A stretch of 5,763 bases of DNA from the NCBI GenBank assembly GCA_024763135.1, contig JANTGD010000248.1:1-5763 (forward strand), given 5' to 3'. Below, piece by piece: positions 1 through 5,763 of the stretch; the stretch's first letter is position 1; the number at the start of each line of letters is the position of its first letter. Below the pieces are notes generated by a model. That model had not been told where the DNA came from and searched no databases. It was given only the letters and a program-made list of their open reading frames with translations. Source of the DNA: Thiotrichales bacterium (GTDB lineage Bacteria > Pseudomonadota > Gammaproteobacteria > UWMA-0217). Position numbers and translations under genes: made by a program.

Positions 1-39
1 GCGGATCGCAGGTAATAGCTGGCTATTGCGAAGATCCGC
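1..39. repeat. Imperfect palindrome at the left edge, downstream of the lipoprotein gene
   Basis: GCGGATC (1-7) is the exact inverse complement of GATCCGC (33-39), and a second nested stem AATAGC (14-19) / GCTATT (22-27) forms inside with a 2-nt loop. This is the layout of an extragenic palindrome. No T-run follows on the plus strand, and the minus-strand continuation lies outside the window, so a terminator role cannot be judged. Positions 40-121 hold no gene that I can support. Confidence 0.5.
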
Positions 40-121
40 AACGCAGAAGTGAGCGATTTTGCGCCGCAAGATGCCGTGTTACGTATTGATCAGAGCTCCC
101 TTAAGAGTGCCGGCGACAAAC

Positions 122-1804
122 CTACCACCACGGCTGATTATGCTCAATAAACGAAAGTGTGCCATCGTACTTGGGGGCTTCAGATCTAGGCTGCATGAGA
201 TATTCCTTAATACCCCAACTTCCCCATTTGGTGTACTTATCGGGGCCCGCATAGTGCATATAAAGCGTCCCTCCAGCGTCTTTCCAACCTTGATACATGG
301 CAATGTATGCCTGTTTCATACGGGGATCTCTATTGGCGCGTTGGAATTTTTCAACCAAGGCTTTGTTCTCGACATTATTCCCAATTCCACCGAGATGCTG
401 CCCACCTTCATAGGCAACCAGAGGCAGATCGTAACTTGCGGCAATGGCATAGTTCATACGATATTCCTGAATTGCCGCAGGTACGGTTTCTTTTTGTAAA
501 TAGTCGAAAAATTCGGCATCGGTCATTTTACTGACACGTTCTGCATCTTTTCCTCCCGCTGCACCACCAAAATACGCCGCAATCGCCAAGACATCGACAT
601 GCTGATAGGCATCTTTGTAAGCCAACAGCATTTTTGTCATGGTATCGCGCACGGCTTGCGTTGCCATTACACGTACCAACTGTTCAGTCCCGCCAAAAAC
701 ATTTTCAAATGTTTTAAAGATTTCGACACTTCTCGCGGAATAGAACTTCCATGCAGCATAATACTTATTCTTTTTATCCAACCCGCGTTTCTCACCTTGC
801 TCTAATGCATAGCGAGCCTGCGGAAAAATGCCATTCCACACCTCGTTGGAGTACTCAATATAGACTTTATTATGCTTATCGAGATGGTCTCGGATATAGG
901 TTGCGAGCTTCTCAACGTAGTCGTCATCAGCCGCATGCGGAATATTGACCCAGAGATCTGCATGCAAAATATTTACTAATCTGACCATCACCTCAATCGG
1001 CATGCCTTTTTGCATCCAAGTCGCGTCGCTGAGCTTCGCCCGATCCGCCCAATGCGCAACCTTAGATCCGTTGGTATTTTGTGCATCCATAAACCGTAAT
1101 ACCGAAAAATCTCGCATAAAGGATAAAAATTCCGGGTTAAATAAGATTGTTTCCGAATGGTCTGCGAAACTCAAATACTGTCGGGCGCCACAAGCAGATG
1201 CATCACTGACTGTAGTAAACGGGTCGCCCTCACAAATACCACCCGGCATCACGATACGCAGATTTTTCGGTGGGTTCTTGGGGTTGACTGATTTAATTTT
1301 GAGATATAGTCCACATTGGTCGTTACCTATCCTGATCACCTTGCGACCGGTCTTACGATCATTGGACACAAACTTGGTACAGCCGAACTGTGCATCCAAC
1401 TCACCATCAACCATAACGGTATAGTCGCCTTTGGGTAACATCTTATTGTCATCCACCCATAGCATAGGACTGACAATATCGGCAGGACCGGTTTTGCTGG
1501 TCACCCAACCCTGTGCATCTTTGGTCAAGGTAGTGCCTTCACGCTCTGCATAGAAAGGCCTCGCACTGTGCACGATATTAACAAAGGGATAGCTTGTCGA
1601 CCAATCGACCACTGCATTCACGTTCATGCCAATCGGCGAACGATCAGCACCGGGAAGTTTTTGACTTTTGTCTCGATACGCCTCACTGCTGGCGGTGAGA
1701 TCAACAGGACTATCTGAAAAAGCATTATCGGCAGACGAACAACCACCAAAGAATACAATTAGCGTTACGATTGATAATAATAAATAGGAGCGCATTCTCT
1801 TCAT
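122..1804 (-). CDS. Exported lipoprotein with clan GH-A glycoside-hydrolase-like domain
   Basis: 560 residues. The N-terminus has basic residues (MKRMR), a hydrophobic core at about 7-19 and a lipobox-like FFGGC ending at Cys22; Phe at -3 is slightly atypical. Serine follows the cysteine, which favours the outer membrane. Residues about 45-215 form a presumably beta-rich N-terminal region with four cysteines (142, 164, 191, 205) that could form two disulfides. Residues about 220-540 look like a TIM-barrel hydrolase: YSNEVWN (318-324) matches the Asn-Glu acid/base motif of clan GH-A, and YEGGQH (465-470) is placed to supply the nucleophile Glu466. Related proteins are often annotated as cellulose-binding or hypothetical. 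The gene follows the flippase stop after 9 nt, so it is probably cotranscribed and may cleave, trim or bind the exported polysaccharide (inference). Start choice is uncertain: Met1 has a GAG triplet directly against it, whereas Met4 (ATG at 1795-1793) has that GAG at better spacing; either leaves an intact signal peptide. Substrate cannot be told from sequence. Confidence 0.85.
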   Translation of the reverse strand: MKRMRSYLLLSIVTLIVFFGGCSSADNAFSDSPVDLTASSEAYRDKSQKLPGADRSPIGMNVNAVVDWSTSYPFVNIVHSARPFYAEREGTTLTKDAQGWVTSKTGPADIVSPMLWVDDNKMLPKGDYTVMVDGELDAQFGCTKFVSNDRKTGRKVIRIGNDQCGLYLKIKSVNPKNPPKNLRIVMPGGICEGDPFTTVSDASACGARQYLSFADHSETILFNPEFLSFMRDFSVLRFMDAQNTNGSKVAHWADRAKLSDATWMQKGMPIEVMVRLVNILHADLWVNIPHAADDDYVEKLATYIRDHLDKHNKVYIEYSNEVWNGIFPQARYALEQGEKRGLDKKNKYYAAWKFYSARSVEIFKTFENVFGGTEQLVRVMATQAVRDTMTKMLLAYKDAYQHVDVLAIAAYFGGAAGGKDAERVSKMTDAEFFDYLQKETVPAAIQEYRMNYAIAASYDLPLVAYEGGQHLGGIGNNVENKALVEKFQRANRDPRMKQAYIAMYQGWKDAGGTLYMHYAGPDKYTKWGSWGIKEYLMQPRSEAPKYDGTLSFIEHNQPWW

Positions 1805-1813
1805 CTCATTGAT

Positions 1814-3244
1814 TTAGCCAGCACTGGCTATTGGTAGTTTTCCCGTCCCAACAACCTTTTTATAATAGACGAGTAACGTCATAGCCATAACACCCACAAA
1901 CAGTGCCGAAAGCATAATTTGTCCAAGTTCCGCGGGCGCAAAGAACTCACTACTGACCACATAGGCCAGGTAAAAACCCAGTGATAGCAAGGTCAACCCA
2001 ATTTCATAGTGATTGGCATACCCCTGACGTTGTCTTAGTAGAACCTTATAGATCAAGTAACCGACCATGGAACCTGCTGCCATCCCCAGGATAAACCCCG
2101 GCAAGCCCGTCATAAAATAACCAAACAGGCTCAACAGTACCCGCGCGGCAACCACGGACAGGGAAGTCATTGCAGTAACCTTCGGTTCATTATGCGCAAC
2201 AAAAACCGCCGCATGAAAATCGCTCAAAACCATGAACCAAATCATCAGCAGCATAAATTGTGAAATCCAGCTTGCATCATGATAAGCCTCGGGGTACAGA
2301 TAAGTGAAAAAATAGGGTGCGGCAAAATAAGAGATAAACAACAAGGCAGTGATAACAGGTAACAGCACTTTTTTCAAATCCGTCATGGTTTTGTGAAACT
2401 CTGCCTGATTGTCGCGTGACGCTTCGGCCAGTGCTGGATACACAAGCTTGTGCATCATCATACCCGAAGCGGTATAAAAAATTGTCGCAAATGCAAAAGC
2501 AATCTGATAAACACCCAGCTCACTCAGGCTGCCAATTTTTCCGAGCATTAGCTTGTCGACATTTTGAATTAAAAACGTCGACATTGTTCCAAAGAATATC
2601 CACTTACCAAAACTCAGTATTTGCCACGAATACTCCTTCACAAAACGGAACGAGTAAAATGCTCTAGGCGTAATCAAATGACTCCCTACGGACAACGTCA
2701 CTCCATTAATCACGTGCGCGACAATCAGCGACCAAACGCTACCCGTCAGATAGGCCACCACTAAAGTACCCAAAGTCGCGATGATTTGCGCCGTAAAATC
2801 CAACTTCAGTTCCGGTAATACATCCATGCGACGCTGCAGAACCGTCATATAAATTGATTTAAAACCAATCAAAGGTAGTGCAATCCCTGCAACATAAAGA
2901 TAAGTCGCCAACTCAGGCGTGTGATAAAACGCCGCAAGATAGGGTGCAGCAATGACGATCAGCAGATAAAGAACAAACCCTCTGCCAATTTGCATCAACC
3001 AGGCTGTGGAACAGAACTGTTTATCCTCACCCTTCTCATTGCGAATTACGCTATCGTAGATGCCCACATCGGAGAGCATCTGCAACCCTACAATAATCGT
3101 GGTGACGATGGCAGCAACTCCAAACATTTCAGGCATTAGCATCCATGCCAGCATAAGATTGGAGAGAAAACGGATACCCATTCCTGAGACTGAAAACATC
3201 AGCATCAAGAGTCCTTTATTGAGCATAGATTTATGTTGAGACAT
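1814..3244 (-). CDS. Wzx-type polysaccharide/oligosaccharide flippase (MOP superfamily)
   Basis: 476-residue inner-membrane protein of the usual length for the polysaccharide-export branch of the MOP superfamily (Polysacc_synt type, similar in style to WzxC). I count about 12-14 hydrophobic segments, starting at about 11-30 and 40-58 and ending at about 440-461. Family features seen: the first helix pair followed by LSDVGIYDSVIRNE (57-70), a periplasm-to-membrane stretch around 75-105 (STAWLMQIGRGF), the central NVDKLMLGKIGSLSELGVYQ region (228-247), and basic cytoplasmic loops such as LLRQRQ (402-407). The expected role is flipping an undecaprenyl-diphosphate-linked repeat unit to the periplasm for the polymerase encoded upstream. 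The start is supported by TAGGT 6 nt before the ATG. The gene starts 24 nt from a MITE-like element that separates it from the polymerase gene. The lipoprotein gene follows after 9 nt. The general function is secure; the sugar specificity is unknown. Confidence 0.92.
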   Translation of the reverse strand: MSQHKSMLNKGLLMLMFSVSGMGIRFLSNLMLAWMLMPEMFGVAAIVTTIIVGLQMLSDVGIYDSVIRNEKGEDKQFCSTAWLMQIGRGFVLYLLIVIAAPYLAAFYHTPELATYLYVAGIALPLIGFKSIYMTVLQRRMDVLPELKLDFTAQIIATLGTLVVAYLTGSVWSLIVAHVINGVTLSVGSHLITPRAFYSFRFVKEYSWQILSFGKWIFFGTMSTFLIQNVDKLMLGKIGSLSELGVYQIAFAFATIFYTASGMMMHKLVYPALAEASRDNQAEFHKTMTDLKKVLLPVITALLFISYFAAPYFFTYLYPEAYHDASWISQFMLLMIWFMVLSDFHAAVFVAHNEPKVTAMTSLSVVAARVLLSLFGYFMTGLPGFILGMAAGSMVGYLIYKVLLRQRQGYANHYEIGLTLLSLGFYLAYVVSSEFFAPAELGQIMLSALFVGVMAMTLLVYYKKVVGTGKLPIASAG

Positions 3245-3250
3245 TGTGAT

Positions 3251-3255
3251 ACCTA
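3251..3255 (-). promoter_or_regulatory. Ribosome binding site of the flippase gene
   Basis: TAGGT on the minus strand, 6 nt before the ATG at 3244-3242. It is a modest Shine-Dalgarno match, lies between the left end of the MITE-like element and the gene, and so was left intact by the insertion. Confidence 0.55.
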
Positions 3256-3260
3256 ATATT

Positions 3261-3268
3261 TATAGTTT
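3261..3268. repeat. Left target-site duplication of the MITE-like element
   Basis: TATAGTTT is identical to the copy at 3421-3428 and directly abuts the element's left terminal repeat. Including the preceding T (3260) and the last base of the element (3420), the match extends to 9 bp. Confidence 0.68.
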
Positions 3269-3420
3269 GTAACTACTCAGCGAGTTATCCAAAAATGAAG
3301 CAACTGCTCAGATCGCCCCTGAAATACACCAGATCAAAGCAAAAAGTGTGAGATTACAAGTGTTAATGACCATTTTTTAACGCAGCGCTGGTGCATTTCA
3401 GGGGTGAGCTGAGTAGTTGT
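3269..3420. mobile_element. MITE-like non-autonomous element, possibly IS66-related
   Basis: A 152-nt unit bounded by inverted ends: GTAACTACTCAGC on the left (3269-3281) and, reverse-complemented, ACAACTACTCAGC on the right (3408-3420), matching at 11 of 13 positions. It is flanked on both sides by the perfect 8-bp repeat TATAGTTT (3261-3268 and 3421-3428). A second near-copy of the terminal repeat, AACTGCTCAG, sits inside at 3302-3311. No transposase is encoded. An 8-bp target duplication and a 5'-GTAA end are known traits of IS66-family elements, so mobilisation by such a transposase is a reasonable inference. The right end reads ACAA instead of GTAA, so it may be diverged or immobile. Confidence 0.72.
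3302..3418. repeat. Long internal inverted repeat (31-nt arms) in the MITE-like element
   Basis: The arms 3302-3332 and 3388-3418 are complementary at 27 of 31 positions, with a 55-nt loop. The core CCCCTGAAATxCACCAG (3316-3332 against 3388-3404) matches at 16 of 17. On the minus-strand RNA, which is the direction of the genes, the core mismatch becomes a U-G wobble. The stem would form in a transcript running from the polymerase gene to the flippase gene. On that strand a run of five T (3295-3291) follows 6 nt after the stem, so weak terminator or attenuator activity is possible. The long loop is unlike a classic intrinsic terminator. Confidence 0.7.
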
Positions 3421-3428
3421 TATAGTTT
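3421..3428. repeat. Right target-site duplication of the MITE-like element
   Basis: TATAGTTT repeats the sequence at 3261-3268 in the same orientation, immediately outside the right terminal repeat. Removing the element and one copy leaves a continuous intergenic stretch of about 243 nt. Confidence 0.68.
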
Positions 3429-3647
3429 TTCCCCTTGCTGGCAATCGTATGCAACTTCGGATGACGAAAACCACTGGCAGTGCTTTTTCCGTAGAACAAA
3501 TTGAAGTAAAGTGCAGGCCGCCCTGTTACTATCCAGCGACCATCTCCCGGGAAACGCAAGCCTTGTCTTGGACGCTTTGGATTGCTCTGTATTCATCAGA
3601 ACACGCTTACTTGGAGCACTGGGCGCTAGACTGACAACCCGCTGATA
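3429..3647. other. Intergenic stretch with no recognised feature
   Basis: These 219 nt lie between the polymerase/ligase stop and the MITE-like element. Short open frames exist on both strands (plus 3449-3634, 61 residues; minus 3596-3420, 58 residues), but neither has a good ribosome binding site or any recognisable protein. No clear stem followed by a T-run is seen after the polymerase stop. Confidence 0.5.
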
Positions 3648-5243
3648 CTATCCCTCGGCTGCGGGCTGCACGGCGACCTCCATTGGTGGCGCCGCAGCTT
3701 CTTCGGCGGCGGTTTCTTCCAAAAAACCAATATTGCGATAAGCGCGGACTAAAGCCAGGGAAAGCCACAGCACTAATACAATCGTCGAGGAATAGCTCGT
3801 AAATGCGAATTGAATACTGAGCGATACCAACATCGCCGCGAGGGCCTGCCCAAATGCGCGCATGATGAGCAATTCTTTGGGTGGCAACTCATCGCTCTCG
3901 TCCCACTCGAGTTCGGCCAGTTTTTCCTCTTCTTCAGAGGCATAGCGCACCAAATAGAAATAACCGCGAAATACAATATATAAGAACAGCCCAAGCCCGA
4001 CGATGCCCCACTCCATGGCCAGATGCACATAACCATTGACCATATCCACGATCCCCTGTCCCTGGACTAGGGTCTGCATTCGTTTATCAGCACGATACGT
4101 GCGTGATCCAAACCACAGATGATCTGGTATCACCTGTAATGAAACTCGTAATAGATCAGCGCGGTACTCAAACGTGCCATATTCATCGGCCTCAGCCAAA
4201 TCAGGCCCTTCGACCTTGTGCCCACCGCTAGACTGGTAAGCAAAAATCGCGACCATTCCCACTAATAACATGGGGATCATCAACATGCGGCGCACATTAA
4301 CGCGTAGATTCTGCACAAAATAAACGAGCAGATAGGCCCCAATACCAATCCAAGCACCGCGAGATCCGGTAAAGAATACTGCGCCGAGCAACAACCCCAC
4401 GACCAGCAACCTCAAAATGAACGGCGATCGATTGATCTTCATAACGGCCAGCGCAACCGCGAGCACCATGGTGAGGAAAAACCCAAACGTAATTGGCCCG
4501 GTGAGAGTGGCGCTCACCCGTAGAAATCCACCCCGCCACTCATAGAATGTATCAAGCACGCTTTGAACCACACCCATACGCAGCCCCAAGTCCACATAGG
4601 GTCTCCATGTGAAGATCACCTCGATATAGGCAAGGAACATCAGGGTCAAACCGCCAAGTAGAAACGCCATCATTACCCGATAGAGTGATTCACGGCTGCG
4701 TATCCCACGGCTGATCACGAAGTACGGCACGCCAATGGTTAAAATCAGGGCAATATTGTCCCGTATGGCCTGGGGTATGGTGAATGCATACAGAGAAGAT
4801 TCCCGAAAATTCCCAAGCATGAACACCAGCATAATCAGCAGGAAGGCCACATCGATACGCCGAAAACGAAACGCTTCCTGAGTCAGAATATGAAACATGA
4901 CCGGCACCAGCAGCACCAGGGACAATAAACCAGGCAGTGTGGAACTCTGTACGTTAATCCCCGGTACTAAGGGGAAAACATAGTTAAACGGCAGCGCCGC
5001 AAACAATAAAAGATAAAAGCTGATGTTTTGTTCCACATCATTACGCAGGTAAACCACTTTGAGCAAGATGACAAAACCAACAAGTACCCACGCATTACCA
5101 CTGAAGAACATAACGGCTGTGATCAGCGCCCAACCCATCACATAGGGCCTGATCTCCAAGTCCCGATCGATGAGCTTGAGAATAACAGCAGCACTGCCCA
5201 GACAAGCCATCAGCAGTATCAAAGCTTTTATAATGCCAGCCAT
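3648..5243 (-). CDS. O-antigen polymerase/ligase-like membrane protein (Wzy/WaaL family)
   Basis: 531-residue polytopic inner-membrane protein with about 11-12 hydrophobic segments. The second half carries Wzy_C/O-antigen-ligase features: TGSRGAW (292-298) at a helix boundary, then a large presumably periplasmic loop (about 336-405) with an arginine in FEYRADLL (R361), IPDHLWFGSRTY (372-383), and NGYVHLAMEWGIVGLG (403-418) leading into the next helix. In this family the loop arginine and histidine usually contribute to handling the polyprenyl-diphosphate glycan; here H407 is the candidate histidine. Likely role: polymerising repeat units delivered by the flippase encoded downstream, or ligating glycan to lipid or protein; polymerase and ligase cannot be separated by sequence alone. 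An acidic cytoplasmic loop (436-452) and an Ala/Glu-rich tail (about 508-531) are additions beyond the core fold. The start is chosen at the ATG with TAGGA 9 nt upstream and further purine-rich sequence before it. It is probably the first of the three genes transcribed within this window. Confidence 0.88.
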   Translation of the reverse strand: MAGIIKALILLMACLGSAAVILKLIDRDLEIRPYVMGWALITAVMFFSGNAWVLVGFVILLKVVYLRNDVEQNISFYLLLFAALPFNYVFPLVPGINVQSSTLPGLLSLVLLVPVMFHILTQEAFRFRRIDVAFLLIMLVFMLGNFRESSLYAFTIPQAIRDNIALILTIGVPYFVISRGIRSRESLYRVMMAFLLGGLTLMFLAYIEVIFTWRPYVDLGLRMGVVQSVLDTFYEWRGGFLRVSATLTGPITFGFFLTMVLAVALAVMKINRSPFILRLLVVGLLLGAVFFTGSRGAWIGIGAYLLVYFVQNLRVNVRRMLMIPMLLVGMVAIFAYQSSGGHKVEGPDLAEADEYGTFEYRADLLRVSLQVIPDHLWFGSRTYRADKRMQTLVQGQGIVDMVNGYVHLAMEWGIVGLGLFLYIVFRGYFYLVRYASEEEEKLAELEWDESDELPPKELLIMRAFGQALAAMLVSLSIQFAFTSYSSTIVLVLWLSLALVRAYRNIGFLEETAAEEAAAPPMEVAVQPAAEG

Positions 5244-5252
5244 GAATACGAG

Positions 5253-5264
5253 TCCTATCTCCCT
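5253..5264 (-). promoter_or_regulatory. Ribosome binding site region of the polymerase/ligase gene
   Basis: On the minus strand AGGGAGA is followed directly by TAGGA, which ends 9 nt before the ATG at 5243-5241. This purine-rich tract supports the annotated start. Confidence 0.6.
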
Positions 5265-5279
5265 CTTTCGAATTTGAAC

Positions 5280-5307
5280 CGTCTAATCACTCAACCACCT
5301 CTGTCAA
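5280..5307 (-). promoter_or_regulatory. Candidate sigma-70 promoter upstream of the polymerase/ligase gene
   Basis: A perfect -35 hexamer TTGACA (5307-5302) is followed after 16 nt by TAGACG (5285-5280), a poor -10 match. A start just downstream would give a leader of about 30 nt containing the ribosome binding site. Only the -35 is convincing, and the gene could instead be read through from outside the window. Confidence 0.3.
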
Positions 5308-5763
5308 GCAAGCCTTACACTTGCCCCTTAAGCTACCTTTTGGCTGTTTAATAGGCCAATGTGCAGCCTCTCTCGCAACATTTCCTTACATGCGACGACC
5401 CATGGACAACGCCAGCTCCCACCATCAACCGACAAACGCCACTTCGGCCCCTCACTGCGAGCGGGGAACCACCGCCAAGACCATAATACCGCGGAAGACG
5501 AGTATAAAAGCCCAATGAGATTCTGCCTGTCGACCAGTCCTCAGTTAGCTCTGGTGAATGGGGGTACAACGCGGAAAACTTGCAATCTGCCAATTGTATC
5601 GCCTCTGATCGGTTGGCCAGGACCGATTCAGGAAATCGAGAGAGGGGTCTTTTAACAGGTTGTTGGAAACTCTCAGCTGGCACGATCCAGCGTTAATTGT
5701 GGCTCAAAATGCTCATTTACTGCGTGTAAACTGCGCTTTTTCTCCAGATTTTGCCTTGTCTCG
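5308..5763. other. Long stretch upstream of the polymerase/ligase gene with no supportable gene
   Basis: Open frames occur on both strands (minus 5683-5348, 111 residues; plus 5359-5655, 98 residues; plus 5321-5518, 65 residues), but none resembles a known protein and they overlap one another, as chance frames do. A GC-rich bulged stem lies at 5448-5466 (CCC-CTC against GAG-GGG) without a T-run. At the right edge a minus-strand frame is open from 5762 to a stop at 5675-5673 (29 residues), too short to decide whether it is the end of a neighbouring gene. A -10-like TATACT lies at 5506-5501 on the minus strand without a good -35. Confidence 0.45.

Noticed and set aside
59..499. Plus-strand 146-residue open frame over the 3' end of the lipoprotein gene
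   Set aside because: It is antisense to a well-supported coding region with clear motifs and has no protein features of its own.
3259..3264. -10-like TATAAA just upstream of the flippase gene
   Set aside because: It lies so close to the ATG that a transcript would start too late to include the ribosome binding site, and no acceptable -35 is found at 16-18 nt.
3269..3420. Integron attC site
   Set aside because: The inverted repeat is long, but the ends do not follow the RYYYAAC/GTTRRRY core pattern, and the perfect 8-bp flanking duplication points to transposition.
3420..3596. Minus-strand 58-residue open frame that ends at the MITE edge
   Set aside because: Collinear with the operon, but there is no good ribosome binding site or recognisable protein, and its stop codon is created at the element junction.
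3449..3634. Plus-strand 61-residue open frame between the two membrane-protein genes
   Set aside because: No recognisable motif and no ribosome binding site; it is most likely chance.
5469..5476. ops/JUMPstart antitermination element (GGCGGTGG on the minus strand)
   Set aside because: It departs from GGCGGTAG within the core and in the following bases, and no wider JUMPstart context is visible.
5359..5655. Plus-strand 98-residue open frame
   Set aside because: No similarity to a known family that I can see, opposite to all neighbours, and in mutual overlap with other chance frames.
5348..5683. Minus-strand 111-residue open frame upstream of the polymerase/ligase gene
   Set aside because: No recognisable domain, odd composition for a real protein, no convincing ribosome binding site, and it overlaps an equally long open frame on the other strand.
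5678..5692. Sigma-54 promoter (TGGCACG on the plus strand)
   Set aside because: The -24-like half is good, but the GC of the -12 element is missing at the required spacing, and the direction is away from the genes.

Overview
The window carries three complete genes. All lie on the minus strand and read right to left: a Wzy/WaaL-type O-antigen polymerase or ligase (5243-3648), a Wzx-type polysaccharide flippase (3244-1814), and an exported lipoprotein with the hallmarks of a clan GH-A glycoside hydrolase (1804-122). Together they look like part of an exopolysaccharide or O-antigen locus using the flippase/polymerase route: Wzx moves lipid-linked repeat units across the inner membrane, the Wzy-like protein joins or transfers them on the periplasmic side, and the lipoprotein could trim or bind the product. 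No glycosyltransferase, sugar-nucleotide enzyme or chain-length regulator lies inside the window, so the cluster probably extends beyond it. The moderate G+C, the outer-membrane lipoprotein and the protein styles suggest a gammaproteobacterium, possibly marine. That is inference from general character, not from a marker gene.

Region by region: 1-121 lies downstream of the lipoprotein gene and holds a 39-nt imperfect palindrome at the very edge, with no supportable gene. 122-1804 and 1814-3244 are separated by only 9 nt and are almost certainly cotranscribed. 3245-3647 is an unusually long gap (403 nt) inside an otherwise collinear gene set. Much of it is a compact 152-nt element (3269-3420) with inverted terminal repeats, a long internal hairpin and perfect 8-bp flanking direct repeats, which is the structure of a miniature inverted-repeat transposable element (MITE). 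Its 5'-GTAA left end and 8-bp duplication resemble IS66-family insertion. 3429-3647 shows nothing recognisable. 3648-5243 is the polymerase/ligase gene. 5244-5763 is a 520-nt stretch with no supportable gene; it holds a ribosome binding site and a candidate promoter close to the polymerase/ligase start.

The most notable signal is the non-autonomous element inserted between polymerase and flippase genes. It places a long stem in the presumed polycistronic mRNA just upstream of the flippase gene, so it may affect how strongly the downstream genes are expressed. The second point of interest is the hydrolase-like lipoprotein, whose two putative catalytic glutamates can be picked out and whose role in polysaccharide export is not obvious. 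I see no CRISPR array, tRNA, rRNA, phage gene or defence system.
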